A stretch of 39,615 nt of DNA from Acidobacteriota bacterium (GTDB lineage Bacteria > Acidobacteriota > Blastocatellia > Pyrinomonadales > Pyrinomonadaceae), in contig JAIVJC010000140.1 of assembly GCA_020200235.1 (NCBI GenBank), positions 1 to 39,615 of the forward strand. The letters run 5' to 3'. This document shows, piece by piece, positions 32,766-39,188 of the stretch. The first letter of the stretch is position 1. Every line of letters starts with the position of its first letter. Made by a program: the position numbers and the translations under genes. The notes below the pieces were generated by a model, which searched no databases, was not told where the DNA came from, and was given only the letters and a program-made list of their open reading frames with translations.

Positions 32766-32967
32766 CGTCTTCCTCCCGAATTAACCCGCCGCGCATTCAA
32801 CGTCGAGCCCGCGCCAGCTCCCGACGAGAGGCGAGCCGACTCGCGGTCGGGCGCGTGACGCTGTCAGGCGCCCGCGCCGTCAGACTGAATTTCGTTCTCA
32901 CTTTTTTCGGAAGGGCGGGCGGGGCAACGCTTCGTCTGATTCGTGTGAAGTACCGCGAAAGAGGAAA
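32766..32967. other. Intergenic region between DUF1330 gene and the tRNA-Lys element
   Basis: No supported gene. Its minus-strand promoter side should hold the DUF1330 promoter, but no good -35/-10 pair stands out. Confidence 0.4.
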
Positions 32968-32990
32968 AGGGCGTCCGTCGTGGACGCCCT
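32961..32990 (-). terminator. Probable ancestral terminator of tRNA-Lys
   Basis: On the minus strand AGGGCGTCC and GGACGCCCT form a nine-pair stem with a five-base loop followed by TTTTCC. It lies just beyond the left 47-bp att repeat. It would have directly followed tRNA-Lys before the element separated them. Confidence 0.6.
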
Positions 32991-33006
32991 CCCGCGCGCG
33001 AACTTA

Positions 33007-33053
33007 AATGATGGGCCGTGAAGGACTCGAACCTTCGACCCGATGATTAAGAG
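33007..33053. repeat. Left attachment-site repeat (3' part of tRNA-Lys)
   Basis: This 47-bp segment is identical to 34855-34901. It contains the tRNA-Lys sequence from the anticodon loop to the 3' end, read on the minus strand. The 5' half of the tRNA is missing here and the sequence after GATTAAGAG diverges at once. It is the tRNA fragment left at the far end of an integrated element. Confidence 0.9.
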
Positions 33054-33196
33054 ATGCCAGCCGTATGGTCTTCACCGTCCGTGACCGCAAAGACCTTCGC
33101 CTCTTCAACCGGATGCGGAAGGAGACGAGCGTCACATTCGCCCCCGCCTAGACCCTTCCACGTTAATACCCACAGGCTCCCCCCATGAGCCGCTAA

Positions 33197-33233
33197 AACG
33201 CCCCTCAAAACCTCATACTGGGGTGTTTTCTTA
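33197..33233 (+). terminator. Possible terminator inside the element
   Basis: AACGCCCC and GGGGTGTT form an eight-pair stem (one G-U) with a 15-base loop, followed by TTCTTATT. No intact upstream gene uses it now. Confidence 0.45.
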
Positions 33234-33281
33234 TTGATTGTTTAGCAATAAGAACTCTTGCAAGAATTAATACAACAGGCA

Positions 33282-33310
33282 TTGACTTCATCGGATTAAG
33301 GGAATATAAG
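33282..33310 (+). promoter_or_regulatory. Sigma70-type promoter for the element gene at 33398
   Basis: TTGACT (33282-33287) and TATAAG (33305-33310) are exactly 17 bases apart, about 88 bases before the start codon. The region is A/T-rich. Confidence 0.65.
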
Positions 33311-33397
33311 TCACTTGTCGTCGGATAACTTACCTATTCTCATCCGCTGGCGAAGTACTCACAAGATTCCGTCAACCCCACGCTAAAAAAGGTACAT

Positions 33398-34120
33398 ATG
33401 AAAACTAAAATTTTGTCATTAATCGCATTGGCTTTAGCACTCGTTGTTGCTGGGGTTATAAAAACTGCCTCCAAAAATCCTCAGTCTTCAGAGACGGAAG
33501 TCCCTCCCAGGCGTGGACAACTCCAGTGGTACGCACAGCGGGCTAAGGTTAAGGGCGAGACGCGGGTCGAGCTACCCGCTCCCATTCCCGAATACAACGG
33601 CAGTTCCGGCAGCACCACGATTGATAAGGCTTTGGAGCTTAGCGGCGCCGTGATAGCCGAGCCGATTAGAGAAAAGGTTGTCTCGAACGACAGCCAGGAT
33701 GAAATCGGGACCTGGTACAAGTTCAAAATCGTTGAGGTGTTGTCCAAACCGGCCATCCCCGCGTGCCCGAACTGCCGTTTCCTCGAACCGCCGGCGGATC
33801 TGCTCCCGCTCGCCGAGGATGAATTCCTGATATCCAAGTACGGGGGCACTTTAATTATCGATGGCGTCAAGGTCAGTATGTCTGACGGGGAATGGCCCCC
33901 GTTCCAGCGGGGGAAGCAATATCTAATTCTACTGTCCCTATACACGTCCGGGGTTGGCGAGGTCATGGGCGGCCCGCGGGGAGTTTTCGCGGTTAACAGC
34001 GACGGGACTGCCGAACCCGTCAGCGGCATACCCCACCCGATTAAACAGGGCATGAAGGAAAAATTCGGCAACTTGGTAGGTAAGCTGAGGGAGCACCTGA
34101 AAGCTCACAAAGCTTCCTGA
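33398..34120 (+). CDS. Exported protein of unknown function, element-borne
   Basis: This 240-residue protein starts with a signal-type hydrophobic segment (KILSLIALALALVVAGVI). A soluble domain follows with VIAEPIREKVVSND, WYKFKIVEVL and PNCRFLEPP, then GKQYLILLSLYTSG and GVFAVNSDGTAEPV. The order of an OB-like beta barrel (a transport/metalloprotease-inhibitor-like pattern) is conceivable, but I do not recognise the family. Two cysteines (CPNC) form a possible metal or disulfide site. The promoter at 33282 and AAGGT five bases before ATG support real expression. Base composition is lower in GC than the chromosome, consistent with arrival on the integrated element. Confidence 0.75.
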   Translation: MKTKILSLIALALALVVAGVIKTASKNPQSSETEVPPRRGQLQWYAQRAKVKGETRVELPAPIPEYNGSSGSTTIDKALELSGAVIAEPIREKVVSNDSQDEIGTWYKFKIVEVLSKPAIPACPNCRFLEPPADLLPLAEDEFLISKYGGTLIIDGVKVSMSDGEWPPFQRGKQYLILLSLYTSGVGEVMGGPRGVFAVNSDGTAEPVSGIPHPIKQGMKEKFGNLVGKLREHLKAHKAS

Positions 34121-34182
34121 CAGCTAGCTATGAACCTTGTGGCATCTGTCTTTATTAGAGATAAAGAGAGCAGCCCCTCACT

Positions 34183-34581
34183 ATGAATAAAAAGTTCCTC
34201 ACGGCAGCACTTTCAATCTTTATATCCGCCTGTGTCATTTACTCTCAGACAACCTCAAGCCCATGTCAGCCAGGGAACCCGCCGTGTTTTTACAATCACA
34301 CGCCGGCCGCCGGTCACGGCCCGGCGTCTAATCTCCCTGCCGAATTTAATTGCAATTGTCCGCAAGACAATCGCCGGGTAATAACAGTCCGTATTGATGC
34401 TTCTTGGAACGTAACAGATTCTAACGGTACACATACCAACGACAACATCTGGAACGCCGTGCGGGATTGCGCGATTCCGCAATGGAATACCGCGAGGGCC
34501 GCGGATGGGTACACGACAGGCTATTATCTGGTATTGGATCAGTCTAATCACGCCGACCCAAACTCAACCAACGCTGACTAA
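34183..34581 (+). CDS. Exported protein, probably 3'-truncated, element-borne
   Basis: This 132-residue protein has a signal peptide (KKFLTAALSIFISACVIYSQ). VITVRIDASWNVTDSNGTHT and NIWNAVRDCAIPQWNTAR follow, then TGYYLVLDQSNHADPNS. The pattern resembles the N-terminal part of larger secreted acidobacterial proteins, some with a following metalloprotease-like region. Here the chain stops soon after this motif (Asn-Ala-Asp-stop). The stop lies only 24 bases from the truncated integrase fragment, so a deletion joining the two is likely. No Shine-Dalgarno is evident before ATG 34183. Confidence 0.6.
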   Translation: MNKKFLTAALSIFISACVIYSQTTSSPCQPGNPPCFYNHTPAAGHGPASNLPAEFNCNCPQDNRRVITVRIDASWNVTDSNGTHTNDNIWNAVRDCAIPQWNTARAADGYTTGYYLVLDQSNHADPNSTNAD

Positions 34582-34605
34582 AAAGGTATATCTTCCACGC
34601 TGATA

Positions 34606-34770
34606 TCACCGGTAGAAGGCGTAGATGCGTGAACTCCCGAAGGAGGGCTTATCAAGGGTGTCGGCGTACCTCCGGTACTTATTCCACGCCTGGTTGTAGG
34701 AGCGGATGGTGCTCGGGGAGACGTTAACGAGGTAAGACTTCTCGCGGATGAACTGTTCGAAGAGTTCCAT
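34606..34770 (-). pseudogene. N-terminal fragment of a tyrosine recombinase (integrase)
   Basis: From ATG 34770 the minus strand reads MELFEQFIREKSYLVNVS and then PSTIRSYNQAWNKYRRYAD. This is a typical SAM-like core-binding domain of phage-type integrases, with the S-x-x-T-x-x-x-Y helix. The frame ends at 34606 after 54 codons. The catalytic domain with R-H-R-Y is absent everywhere in the element. The orientation and closeness to the tRNA (about 90 bases from the att repeat) are usual for an integrase that targets its adjacent tRNA. Confidence 0.75.
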
Positions 34771-34776
34771 AGTGGA

Positions 34777-34844
34777 AAAGGACCCGCAGGCAATCACCTA
34801 GTCTGGAAATCCATCAGACTTTCGATTGAACCTGCGAGTCCTTT
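34777..34844. repeat. Nested inverted repeat between integrase start and att site
   Basis: AAAGGACCCGCAGG (34777-34790) is the reverse complement of CCTGCGAGTCCTTT (34831-34844) except one base. Inside it AGTCTG (34800-34805) pairs with CAGACT (34815-34820). Its place suggests integrase or excisionase arm sites or a structured leader. Confidence 0.6.
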
Positions 34845-34854
34845 ACCACCACCG

Positions 34855-34901
34855 AATGATGGGCCGTGAAGGACTCGAACCTTCGACCCGATGATTAAGA
34901 G
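34855..34901. repeat. Right attachment-site repeat (inside intact tRNA-Lys)
   Basis: Perfect 47-bp partner of 33007-33053. It restores the 3' half of the tRNA after integration. Confidence 0.9.
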
Positions 34902-34932
34902 TCATCTGCTCTACCAACTGAGCTAACGGCCC
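34860..34932 (-). tRNA. tRNA-Lys(CTT)
   Basis: The minus strand folds as a complete tRNA. The acceptor GGGCCGT pairs with ACGGCCC, discriminator A. The D arm is GCTC/GAGC, and the anticodon loop is CTCTTAA with anticodon CTT. The T arm contains GTTCGAGTC. CCA is not encoded. The anticodon-to-3' half is duplicated at 33007-33053. Confidence 0.95.
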
Positions 34933-34946
34933 GCGGCGCGCAGGGA

Positions 34947-34974
34947 ATTATACGGGACGAAGACTGACTGTCAA
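34947..34974 (-). promoter_or_regulatory. Consensus sigma70 promoter of tRNA-Lys
   Basis: On the minus strand a perfect TTGACA (34974-34969) and a perfect TATAAT (34952-34947) are 16 bases apart. The -10 ends 14 bases before the tRNA 5' end. Confidence 0.88.
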
Positions 34975-34996
34975 GAAACGACGCCCGCGCGCGCCG

Positions 34997-36425
34997 CTAG
35001 CGGGTCAGCTCCGCCGGGAGCTGCTTGTCCACGCGCGGGCGCGCGGGCGCGTTCGCCAGCTCCGCGGCGGTGGCGAAGACCGTGCGCGCGACCCGCTCCA
35101 TCTTCTGGAAGTCGATCTTCTCGACCGCGTCCGAAGGGCGGTGGTAGTCCTCGTGGACGCCGTCGAAGTAGAAGATGATCGGCACGCCCTTGCGCGCGTA
35201 GTTGATGTGGTCGGAGCGGAAGAACAGGCGCTCCGTGTCGCGCGGGTCGTCGTACTTGTAGTTGAACGAGAGGCTGAGGAACGACGAGTTGACCCTCTCG
35301 CTCAGCGCCCCCAGCTCCGTGCTCATCATCTTCGAGCCGATGACGTAGACCTCGTTGGCGCCCGACAGGTTGGCGTTCCTCGCGTTCGTGTCGCCCTCTC
35401 TTTTGCTCCGACCGATCATGTCGATGTTGAGCTGCGCGACGACGCGCTCGAGCGGGACGGTCGGGTAGCTCGTGAAGTACTCCGAGCCCCACAAGCCCTT
35501 CTCCTCGCCGCAGTGCCAGACGAAGAGGAGCGAGCGCTTCGGGCGCGCGCCCTTGGCGAACGCCTCGGCGATGGTGAGGATCGAGACCGTGCCCGATCCG
35601 TCGTCGTCCGCGCCGTTGTTGATGCGATCGCCCGAGGTGTCGGGCGTGCCGACGCCGATGTGATCGTAGTGCGCGCCGAGCGCGACGTATTCGTTCTTCA
35701 GCGCGGGGCCGCGCCCTTCGAGCACCGCGACCACGTTCTGCGTCGTCGCCGTCTCGGACGCGGAGGCGACCGCGAACTTCACGCGCTTTTTCGGCGAGAG
35801 CGCGAACGCCGCGCCCGCCTCGCCCGTCTGCGCCTGCTTCAACACGTCCGCGCCCGTCACGGCCTCGCCCGCGAAGAGCGCGTCGAGCAGCTTCTGCGAG
35901 GCGTAGACGGTCGGCAGCCGCGACGGCGTGGTGCCCTGAGTGTTAAAGCGCTCGACCTGGTACGCCCCGCGCCCGGTCGAGCGGCGCACACGGCCCCACC
36001 AACGCTCCATGTTGCCGTTGGAGGCTCGCGGGACGACGATGAGACCGCGCGCGCCGCTGCGCTGCGCGTAAGACTGCGCGTCGTCGTAGTCCACGCCCGC
36101 CTTGCCGGTCAGGTCCGCGCGCGTCATGCCGGGGAGCAGCCCCGACCCGGCGACGATCATGATCTTGTCCTTCACGTCGACGCATTTGTAGGCGTCGATG
36201 TTCTTCGACTTGATCGCCCAGCCGTGACCGACGAAGACGAGCTGCCCCTCAGCCGCGCCCGCGTTGGCGACGACGAGGAAGTCTTCGCCGAACTTGTAAG
36301 CCTGTTCGTCGAGCGTGAGGGTGGTGCGCGCCGGGTCGACCTTGTCGCGCCTGAGGGTGCGGCGCGGCCTTGAAGGGCAGCAGCGCGAGAAGTAGTAAGA
36401 GGGCGGCCAGCTTAAACTTTTTCAT
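34997..36425 (-). pseudogene. M28-family zinc aminopeptidase gene with 5' internal deletion and frameshift
   Basis: ATG 36425, preceded by GGAGG, starts a signal peptide (KKFKLAALLLLLALLPFKAA). Immediately after it the homology continues only in another frame: TLRRDKVDPARTTLTLDEQ, then LVFVGHGWAIKSKNIDAYKC and the peptidase domain to 34997. Co-catalytic zinc ligands are all there: GAHYDHIG, NGADDDGSG, CGEEKGLWGSEYF, NIDMIGR and DYHRPSD. A PA-type inserted domain precedes them. Roughly 80-100 residues that normally follow the signal peptide, including the RGTGxxGG segment, are missing. No start codon exists for the long frame except GTG 36175, which would give a 392-residue cytosolic form. As it stands the exported enzyme is not encoded. 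Confidence 0.8.
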
Positions 36426-36543
36426 CGAACCTCCGAGGGTGTCGCAGACAGGCGCGGGAAGAGCGGCCAGACTTAGCCGACGCTTCTGACCGATCGAGTT
36501 TAATTGAGACCGTTAGATAGTAGTTTGCCACCGGGCGAAACGC
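36426..36543. other. Intergenic region upstream of the M28 gene
   Basis: The region should hold the M28 gene promoter on the minus strand. No convincing -35/-10 pair is seen, and no gene is present. Confidence 0.35.
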
Positions 36544-36595
36544 AAAAAGCGGCGCGGCTCATCGTCGAAAAATGCTCGATGACGAGCCGCGCCGC
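36544..36595 (-). terminator. Large hairpin with T-tract on minus strand
   Basis: The 20-base arms at 36549-36568 and 36576-36595 pair with two non-Watson-Crick positions around a seven-base loop. On the minus strand TTTTT follows. It would stop transcription arriving from the tRNA-Arg/nuclease-fragment side. Confidence 0.7.
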
Positions 36596-36675
36596 CCCGA
36601 CAGCACTACGGATGGCGCGAACCTATGGGGCCGCTTTTGCGCTAAGAGTGGTAGCTGTGCGAGAATCCTCGGCAC

Positions 36676-36748
36676 GCGCCTGTAGCTCAGTGGATAGAGC
36701 GCCTGTCTCCGGAACAGGAGGTCGCAAGTTCGATCCTTGCCAGGCGTA
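36676..36748 (+). tRNA. tRNA-Arg(CCG)
   Basis: The acceptor GCGCCTG pairs with CAGGCGT (G1-U72), discriminator A. The D arm is GCTC/GAGC, and the anticodon stem CCTGT/ACAGG holds loop CTCCGGA with anticodon CCG. The T arm is GCAAG-TTCGATC-CTTGC. CCA is not encoded. It reads CGG codons. Confidence 0.95.
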
Positions 36749-36965
36749 TCCCTTCCTCAGTTCTTCGACATGACGCTCCCAGCCGTAGTCAGCCGCCCAA
36801 CGCACCAGCTTTGCTTGACCGTTTCGCGCCGGTGAGAATCGGAGGCGTCCTTCGACGCCGTGCCGTTCGGCGGGCACCGCGTAAATAGTCGGGTTCGCCG
36901 GACAATACGCCGCGAAATAATCCACCTCGCCCTCGCGGTACGGGACGCCTGTGACGCATGAGCGC
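36749..36965 (-). pseudogene. C-terminal fragment of a group I intron-type PD-(D/E)xK endonuclease
   Basis: The minus strand reads GVPYREGEVDYFAAYCPANP, TIYAVPAERHGVEGRLRFSP and ARNGQAKLVRWAADY. Y-x-G-x-V/I-D-Y/F-F-A-x-Y-C-P, the VPAE and the RNGQ..WAADY ending are the C-terminal half of I-Ssp6803I-like PDDEXK_5 proteins as I remember them. The N-terminal catalytic half is missing upstream of about 36965. The fragment has no stop of its own and runs into the antisense of tRNA-Arg, which it abuts exactly. Confidence 0.6.
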
Positions 36966-37063
36966 CGAGTTCGCGCGCCACCCGCCGTCTTGTCGCGGCT
37001 CTCGACTCCGTCGTATGCTCCAACCTCGCGACCGGTTCGGCGAAGCGCACGAACGTTGACCAG
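36966..37063. other. Short intergenic region before the sugar-phosphate isomerase gene
   Basis: No gene or clear promoter seen. The region joins the nuclease fragment to the isomerase start. Confidence 0.35.
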
Positions 37064-38047
37064 ATGACCGATCAAGATCACTTCGCGGAGTTCACCAACT
37101 TTCTCACGCTCGAAGCCGACGCCATCAGGGAGACGGCGCGGCGTGCGCGGCGCGAGGAGGTGGAGCGCGCCATCGGGCTGCTGGCGGCGTGCGCGGGGAA
37201 GGTGGTGCTCGTCGGCGTCGGCAAGTCCGGCAACGTCGCGCAGAAGATCGCGGCGACCTTGACGAGCACGGGCACGCCCGCGGTCTACCTGCACCCGTCG
37301 GACGCGCTGCACGGCGGGCTCGGAGTGGTCGCGCGCGGAGACGTGGTCGTCGTCGTCAGCAACAGCGGCGAGACCGACGAGATACTGGCGATGCTCCCGT
37401 ACCTCAAGCACCGCGAGGTGCCGCTCGTCGTCGTCGTCGGGAGTTTGAAGTCGAGCCTCGCCGCGCGCGCCGACGTCGCGCTCGACGCGGGCGTCGAAAA
37501 GGAAGCGTGCCCGCTCAACCTCGCGCCGACGACTTCGACGACGGTCGCGCTCGCGATAGGCGACGCCCTCGCCCTGACGCTGATGCAGTACAAGCGGCTC
37601 ACGCCCGAAGAGTTCGCCCTGAACCACCCGGCGGGGCGGCTCGGCAAGCGCCTGATGCTCAAGGTCGGCGACCTCATGCACGGCGGGGCGCAGAACCCGA
37701 CGGTGAGGACCGACGCGACGCTGCTCGAAGCCGTCCACGCGATCAGCCGCGGCGGGTTAGGCGCGGTCAACGTCGTGAGTGATGACGGCCGTCTCGAAGG
37801 CGTCATCACGGACGGCGACCTGCGCCGCGCGCTCGAACGCACGCGGCCGGAAAACTTGGGCGCGCTCGCCTGCTCCGAGATCATGACGCGCCGCCCCTCG
37901 GTCACCTCGCCCGACGCGCTCGCCTACGCCGCGCTCCAACTGATGGAGAACCGCCCTTCGCAAATCTCCGTCCTGCCGGTCGTCGACGCGGAAGGTCGCT
38001 GCGTCGGACTCCTGCGCCTGCACGACATCATCCGCAGCGGCTTATGA
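37064..38047 (+). CDS. kdsD: KpsF/GutQ-family arabinose-5-phosphate isomerase
   Basis: This enzyme interconverts ribulose-5-phosphate and arabinose-5-phosphate, the first step toward Kdo for lipopolysaccharide. It has 327 residues, the full family length. The N-terminal SIS domain (about 38-175) has VVLVGVGKSGNVAQKIAATL, STGTPAVYLHPSDALHGGLG and the phosphate-binding SNSGETDEI. ACPLNLAPTTSTT and LNHPAGRLGKR are diagnostic for this family. Two CBS domains follow (about 205-327), beginning at LKVGDLMHGG and CSEIMTRRPSV. Kdo synthesis implies an outer membrane with LPS, consistent with the other evidence of a Gram-negative cell. The next gene overlaps by four bases (ATGA). Confidence 0.94.
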   Translation: MTDQDHFAEFTNFLTLEADAIRETARRARREEVERAIGLLAACAGKVVLVGVGKSGNVAQKIAATLTSTGTPAVYLHPSDALHGGLGVVARGDVVVVVSNSGETDEILAMLPYLKHREVPLVVVVGSLKSSLAARADVALDAGVEKEACPLNLAPTTSTTVALAIGDALALTLMQYKRLTPEEFALNHPAGRLGKRLMLKVGDLMHGGAQNPTVRTDATLLEAVHAISRGGLGAVNVVSDDGRLEGVITDGDLRRALERTRPENLGALACSEIMTRRPSVTSPDALAYAALQLMENRPSQISVLPVVDAEGRCVGLLRLHDIIRSGL

Positions 38048-38436
38048 AATCTGTCACGGAAGAACAGCTGCGCGGGCTGGCGGAGAAATTCATCGCCGGC
38101 GTGCGCGATGATCTCGGCGTCGAGCTGGCTTACGACGAGGCGTCCGTCGAGTGGGCGGACGGCTACGTCGGCAGAGTCAGGGCAAGCGTGAGCGAAGACG
38201 CGGTCGGGTGGATCTCAAATCTGATCGGGTCGTTCCTCGGCGAGTGCGTCATCGCCAACTACGGCGGGCGCTGGCGCGAGACGGAGGACGGCGTGGGCGT
38301 CTGCTTCGACGGCGACAACTGCGCCTTCCCGTTCGCGAAAGTCCAGAAGCATTTCCTCCACGGCGAGGGGGATTCCATCCTCGGCTTCTACAAAACCATC
38401 GGCGTGGTCTTCAAAGATTTCATCAATGCTCACTGA
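38044..38436 (+). CDS. Small conserved protein, DUF3806-like
   Basis: This 130-residue soluble protein starts four bases inside the isomerase gene (ATGA), so it is translationally coupled. The centre WISNLIGSFLGECVIANYGG followed by RWRE and FDGDNCAFPFAKVQKHFLHG matches the pattern of DUF3806-type proteins. In these a GxFLGE helix, a conserved Trp and an FP-x-x-x-V segment recur. Function unknown; related small proteins act in contact-dependent toxin immunity or housekeeping, and nothing here favours either. Confidence 0.68.
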   Translation: MKSVTEEQLRGLAEKFIAGVRDDLGVELAYDEASVEWADGYVGRVRASVSEDAVGWISNLIGSFLGECVIANYGGRWRETEDGVGVCFDGDNCAFPFAKVQKHFLHGEGDSILGFYKTIGVVFKDFINAH

Positions 38437-39139
38437 CCAGACTTCTTCGGCGTCGCGTGCGCGGCGGTCGTGCGCCGGGCTGTTCGCGTGCGCCCTGCTG
38501 CTCGCGAACGTTTGCGAGGCGCAGACCACCAGCCGCGCGCGCGAGGCGAAACCGATCCCGGCGGGCGAGGTCGTCGTCACGCTCACCGAGCAGACGTTCA
38601 ACGCGCTCATCGAGGCGCTGTTCACGCTGCCGCAGCCGCCGACCTTCCCGCTCGGCGGCGCGGCGCGGGGCGGCGGCGAGTGCCCCGGCGAGATCAGCCT
38701 CGCGCGCGAGATCGCGGGCACGCGCACAATGGTGCGCTTCCGCGAGGGGCGCGTCACCGCGCCGGTCGCGTTCCGCGGCTCCTACAACGCGCCCGTCTTC
38801 GGCTGCCTCAGGTTCGAGGGCTGGGCGGACACGGCGCTCAACCTCGCCTTCGATCCGGCGAAGCAGGCGCTGACGGCGCGCGTCGAGGTGCGCGAGGTGC
38901 ACCTCAGCAAAGTGCCTTCCGTCTTCAACAACGGCGTGACGGGTCTCGTGCAGGACTCGCTCGACGCGCGCGTCAACCCCGTCGAGATACTCCGAGCCGA
39001 ACAGGTCTCGGCGCAGTTGCCGCTGAAGAAAATTTCGAGCGGCGGATCGCTCCGGCTGCGCGCCAGAGAGGTGCGGCACGAGATCATCGGCGCGGAGCTG
39101 CGGCTGCGCATCTTTTACGAGTTCGTGAGGGAAGACTGA
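38426..39139 (+). CDS. Exported conserved protein of unknown function
   Basis: This 237-residue protein has a signal peptide (FACALLLANVCEAQ) after a basic start. The soluble part is beta-rich. It includes VVVTLTEQTFNALIEALFTL, GTRTMVRFREGRVTAPVAFR, GWADTALNLAFDP and VNPVEILRAEQVSAQLPL. The alternation of AxxVTxxEV strands resembles a lipid-binding tubular or LEA-like fold, but I do not recognise the family. It begins 11 bases inside the preceding gene, so it is co-transcribed with kdsD. The LPS context suggests an envelope role (inference). Confidence 0.72.
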   Translation: MLTDQTSSASRARRSCAGLFACALLLANVCEAQTTSRAREAKPIPAGEVVVTLTEQTFNALIEALFTLPQPPTFPLGGAARGGGECPGEISLAREIAGTRTMVRFREGRVTAPVAFRGSYNAPVFGCLRFEGWADTALNLAFDPAKQALTARVEVREVHLSKVPSVFNNGVTGLVQDSLDARVNPVEILRAEQVSAQLPLKKISSGGSLRLRAREVRHEIIGAELRLRIFYEFVRED

Positions 39140-39188
39140 GCGCGGGGCATGAGGAAGGACGACGCGGCGGAGGTGATAAGATGTCGCC

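Larger units (their letters stand above)
33007..34901. mobile_element. Decayed integrative element in tRNA-Lys(CTT), about 1.85 kb
   Basis: Two perfect 47-bp direct repeats 1,848 bases apart bound the segment. The right copy is inside an intact tRNA-Lys gene, as expected for integration by a tyrosine recombinase. The interior is markedly less GC-rich than the chromosome. It carries two small exported-protein genes and the N-terminal piece of an integrase gene positioned next to the tRNA. The catalytic part of the integrase is missing and one of the other genes looks cut short. The element is therefore probably a deletion remnant of a larger island and cannot move alone. Confidence 0.82.

Noticed and set aside
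33007-33053. A second tRNA-Lys gene
   Set aside because: Only the half from anticodon loop to 3' end is present, and the D arm and 5' acceptor strand are missing, so it is an attachment-site remnant.
33007-34901. Calling the tRNA-Lys insert a prophage or satellite
   Set aside because: No capsid, packaging, replication or complete integrase gene is visible, only a fragment and two exported proteins.
36623-36748. Protein-like frame GSNLRPPVPETGALSTEL antisense to tRNA-Arg
   Set aside because: It is the well-known artefact of translating a tRNA gene backwards. The nuclease fragment is supported only upstream of 36749.
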